From assembly GCF_013927005.1 (NCBI RefSeq), contig NZ_CP055930.1, positions 4,774,001 through 4,838,000 of the forward strand: a stretch of DNA of 64,000 bases, read 5' to 3'. Shown here in pieces: positions 62,827-64,000 of the stretch. Every line of letters starts with the position of its first letter. Position 1 is the stretch's first letter. Source of the stretch: Enterobacter sp. RHBSTW-00175. Lineage in GTDB: Bacteria > Pseudomonadota > Gammaproteobacteria > Enterobacterales > Enterobacteriaceae. The translations under genes were made by a program, and so were the position numbers. Below the pieces are notes generated by a model, which was given only the letters and a program-made list of their open reading frames with translations, had not been told where the DNA came from and did not search any database.

Positions 62827-64000
62827 TCAGCGGGCTCTTTTACCAAAAATGTCCTCTGAACGTGACTGAAGCTGTTTGAGTGCTTCGAGCATGTCATCAT
62901 TATCCAGTGAGCGCTGGGATTTCTTCCCTTCCTGCTTTGGCCGTCGTCGGGAAGGGCCATCTCCAGCGGGAATTGACTGAGAGCGCGTGTTATCCCGCTT
63001 GCTCTGCACCAGACTGATAAACTCCAGGGTTCGGCCAAGACGCTTGTTATCGACAATCGCGCCCTGGTCGATTTCTGACAGTCGGTCGTAGGTAGAGTAG
63101 GGAAGTAGCGTACCGTTCAGGCGCAGCTCTTTTCTGCCATCAGGATAGTGATACACATCGATATATTTACCTATTGCACGGCGACTCAGTTCGCTGTCTT
63201 CAATCAGGTACAACATTTTATCATATTGTATCGTCAACGATTTTGAGACTTTACGTTTTTCACGAACAGTGAAAATAAGCCCCAGGTCCTCATCATGTTC
63301 TACAGCACGGTGTACGTCAAAATCATGTCGCGGTACTTTGCCAAAACGGCGGTTATAGTCAGCCATATAGGCCTCAGCGAAGTCATTTGCAGCCTCCATT
63401 GAACAAATGCCCTGTAACCGCAGCTCTTTGACCAGACGATCCTGTAAAGTGAGGTGAGCTCGTTCTACACGCCCTTTGGCGGGACTGGTTTCTGCACAGA
63501 TAGTCTGGATGTTCAGTTCATGCATGGCTCGCCCAAACTGAGTATGCCCGTCTCCGCCTGTGGCGTGTTTATTGTTAACACGAAAAACACCGGCTTTATC
63601 GCTGTACAGTGCCAGCGGTTTACCATGCTTATCGATATAGCGCCGCGTGGCTTCGAAGTAAGAAAACGTGGACTCCGATTTAACAAACAACAGTTCCATC
63701 AGTTTGCTGGTTGCATCATCAACATAGACCAGCGCGGTGCAGGCCGGGCCACGGCCTTCAAACCAGTCGTGATCACAGCCATCTATTTGTATCAGCTCAC
63801 CAGTACACGGACGCCGGTACCGTGGTTGAGGGATCCTTGCGGCACGTTGTTTACGGGGAACCCATAAGCCAGCCCGCACCATGATGCGCCGGACAGTTTC
63901 TTTGCCAAGAAACAGTCCGTGGAGTTCTTCGAGCTTTTCACGCGCCAGAGTCGGACCGAAATCAGCATAACGCGTCTTGATCAGTTCCAGAGCCTGATCT
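62827..64000 (-). CDS. ISNCY-family transposase, partial (N-terminus beyond window)
   Basis: This is a second transposase closely related to the one at 60534-61931, open to the right edge (the frame continues past 63882 with KETVRRI and LAREKLEELHG upstream of the first ATG). The DDE residues are visible in ELIQIDGCDHDWFEGR, ALYSDKAGVFRVNNK and AKGRVERAHLTLQDRL. It ends SEDIFGKRAR, two residues longer than its relative. The helix-turn-helix part and the right end lie outside the window. Confidence 0.9.
   Translation of the reverse strand, partial: DQALELIKTRYADFGPTLAREKLEELHGLFLGKETVRRIMVRAGLWVPRKQRAARIPQPRYRRPCTGELIQIDGCDHDWFEGRGPACTALVYVDDATSKLMELLFVKSESTFSYFEATRRYIDKHGKPLALYSDKAGVFRVNNKHATGGDGHTQFGRAMHELNIQTICAETSPAKGRVERAHLTLQDRLVKELRLQGICSMEAANDFAEAYMADYNRRFGKVPRHDFDVHRAVEHDEDLGLIFTVREKRKVSKSLTIQYDKMLYLIEDSELSRRAIGKYIDVYHYPDGRKELRLNGTLLPYSTYDRLSEIDQGAIVDNKRLGRTLEFISLVQSKRDNTRSQSIPAGDGPSRRRPKQEGKKSQRSLDNDDMLEALKQLQSRSEDIFGKRAR

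Noticed and set aside
1..64000. tRNA or rRNA genes
   Set aside because: I saw no tRNA-like clover-leaf ends or rRNA sequence while reading; a tRNAscan run would be needed to exclude them fully.

Overview
The window is a chromosomal segment of an Enterobacteriaceae bacterium, most likely Enterobacter or a near relative such as Lelliottia or Leclercia; the species cannot be fixed from sequence reading alone. The main evidence is synteny with the E. coli K-12 block that runs tam, yneE, uxaB, a diguanylate cyclase, yneG, glsB, sad, ptrR, sotB, marC, marRAB, eamA, ydeE. The same genes occur here in the same order between about 9.5 and 40 kb, and lineage-specific genes have been inserted at several joints.

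Layout. From 1 to 3.1 kb there are a gene tail, a possible small RNA, ftrA with a rhodanese gene, and a MetE-like methyltransferase behind three tandem MetJ boxes. From 3.2 to 8.75 kb lies the urea ABC transporter urtABCDE, behind a well-spaced sigma-54 promoter. zinT follows behind a Zur palindrome. The mar region covers 9.5-15 kb. From 15 to 20 kb there are two tandem PhzF genes, a lactate dehydrogenase, a complete IS1 with a 9-bp target duplication, a GNAT gene and ptrR. From 20 to 31.7 kb come sad, a chemoreceptor, glsB, yneG, three successive diguanylate cyclases, uxaB and yneE. From 31.7 to 40 kb there are three more acetyltransferases, a cluster of periplasmic epoxide-hydrolase-like protein, two-component system and DipZ-like thiol transporter, a porin and tam. 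From 40 to 48 kb there are a NudK-like hydrolase, regulators, a GH28 glycosidase, an oxidoreductase and hipBA behind four operators. From 48.4 to 53.3 kb is a translationally coupled six-gene operon for membrane-lipid modification.

From 53.3 kb to the end the sequence is accessory. It holds ISNCY-family transposases and end fragments, an HNH-like phage-type gene, unknown membrane and secreted proteins, and a divergent cluster of a TIR-like (ThsB-type) gene with a TIR plus SLOG gene pair. Gene content points to NAD-derived nucleotide signalling in defence. The cluster lies between an ISNCY-type left end (56964) and an ISNCY transposase with its right end (62044), so it may be cargo of one transposon. 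The next element, abutting it, appears to carry a DUF6904 gene in the same cargo position.

Functional themes are nitrogen scavenging (urt, glsB, sad), metal and methionine control (Zur, MetJ), efflux and antibiotic response (mar, sotB, ydeE, eamA), c-di-GMP signalling, hexuronate use (uxaB, GH28), envelope redox and lipid maintenance, and defence or persistence (hipBA, TIR/SLOG).
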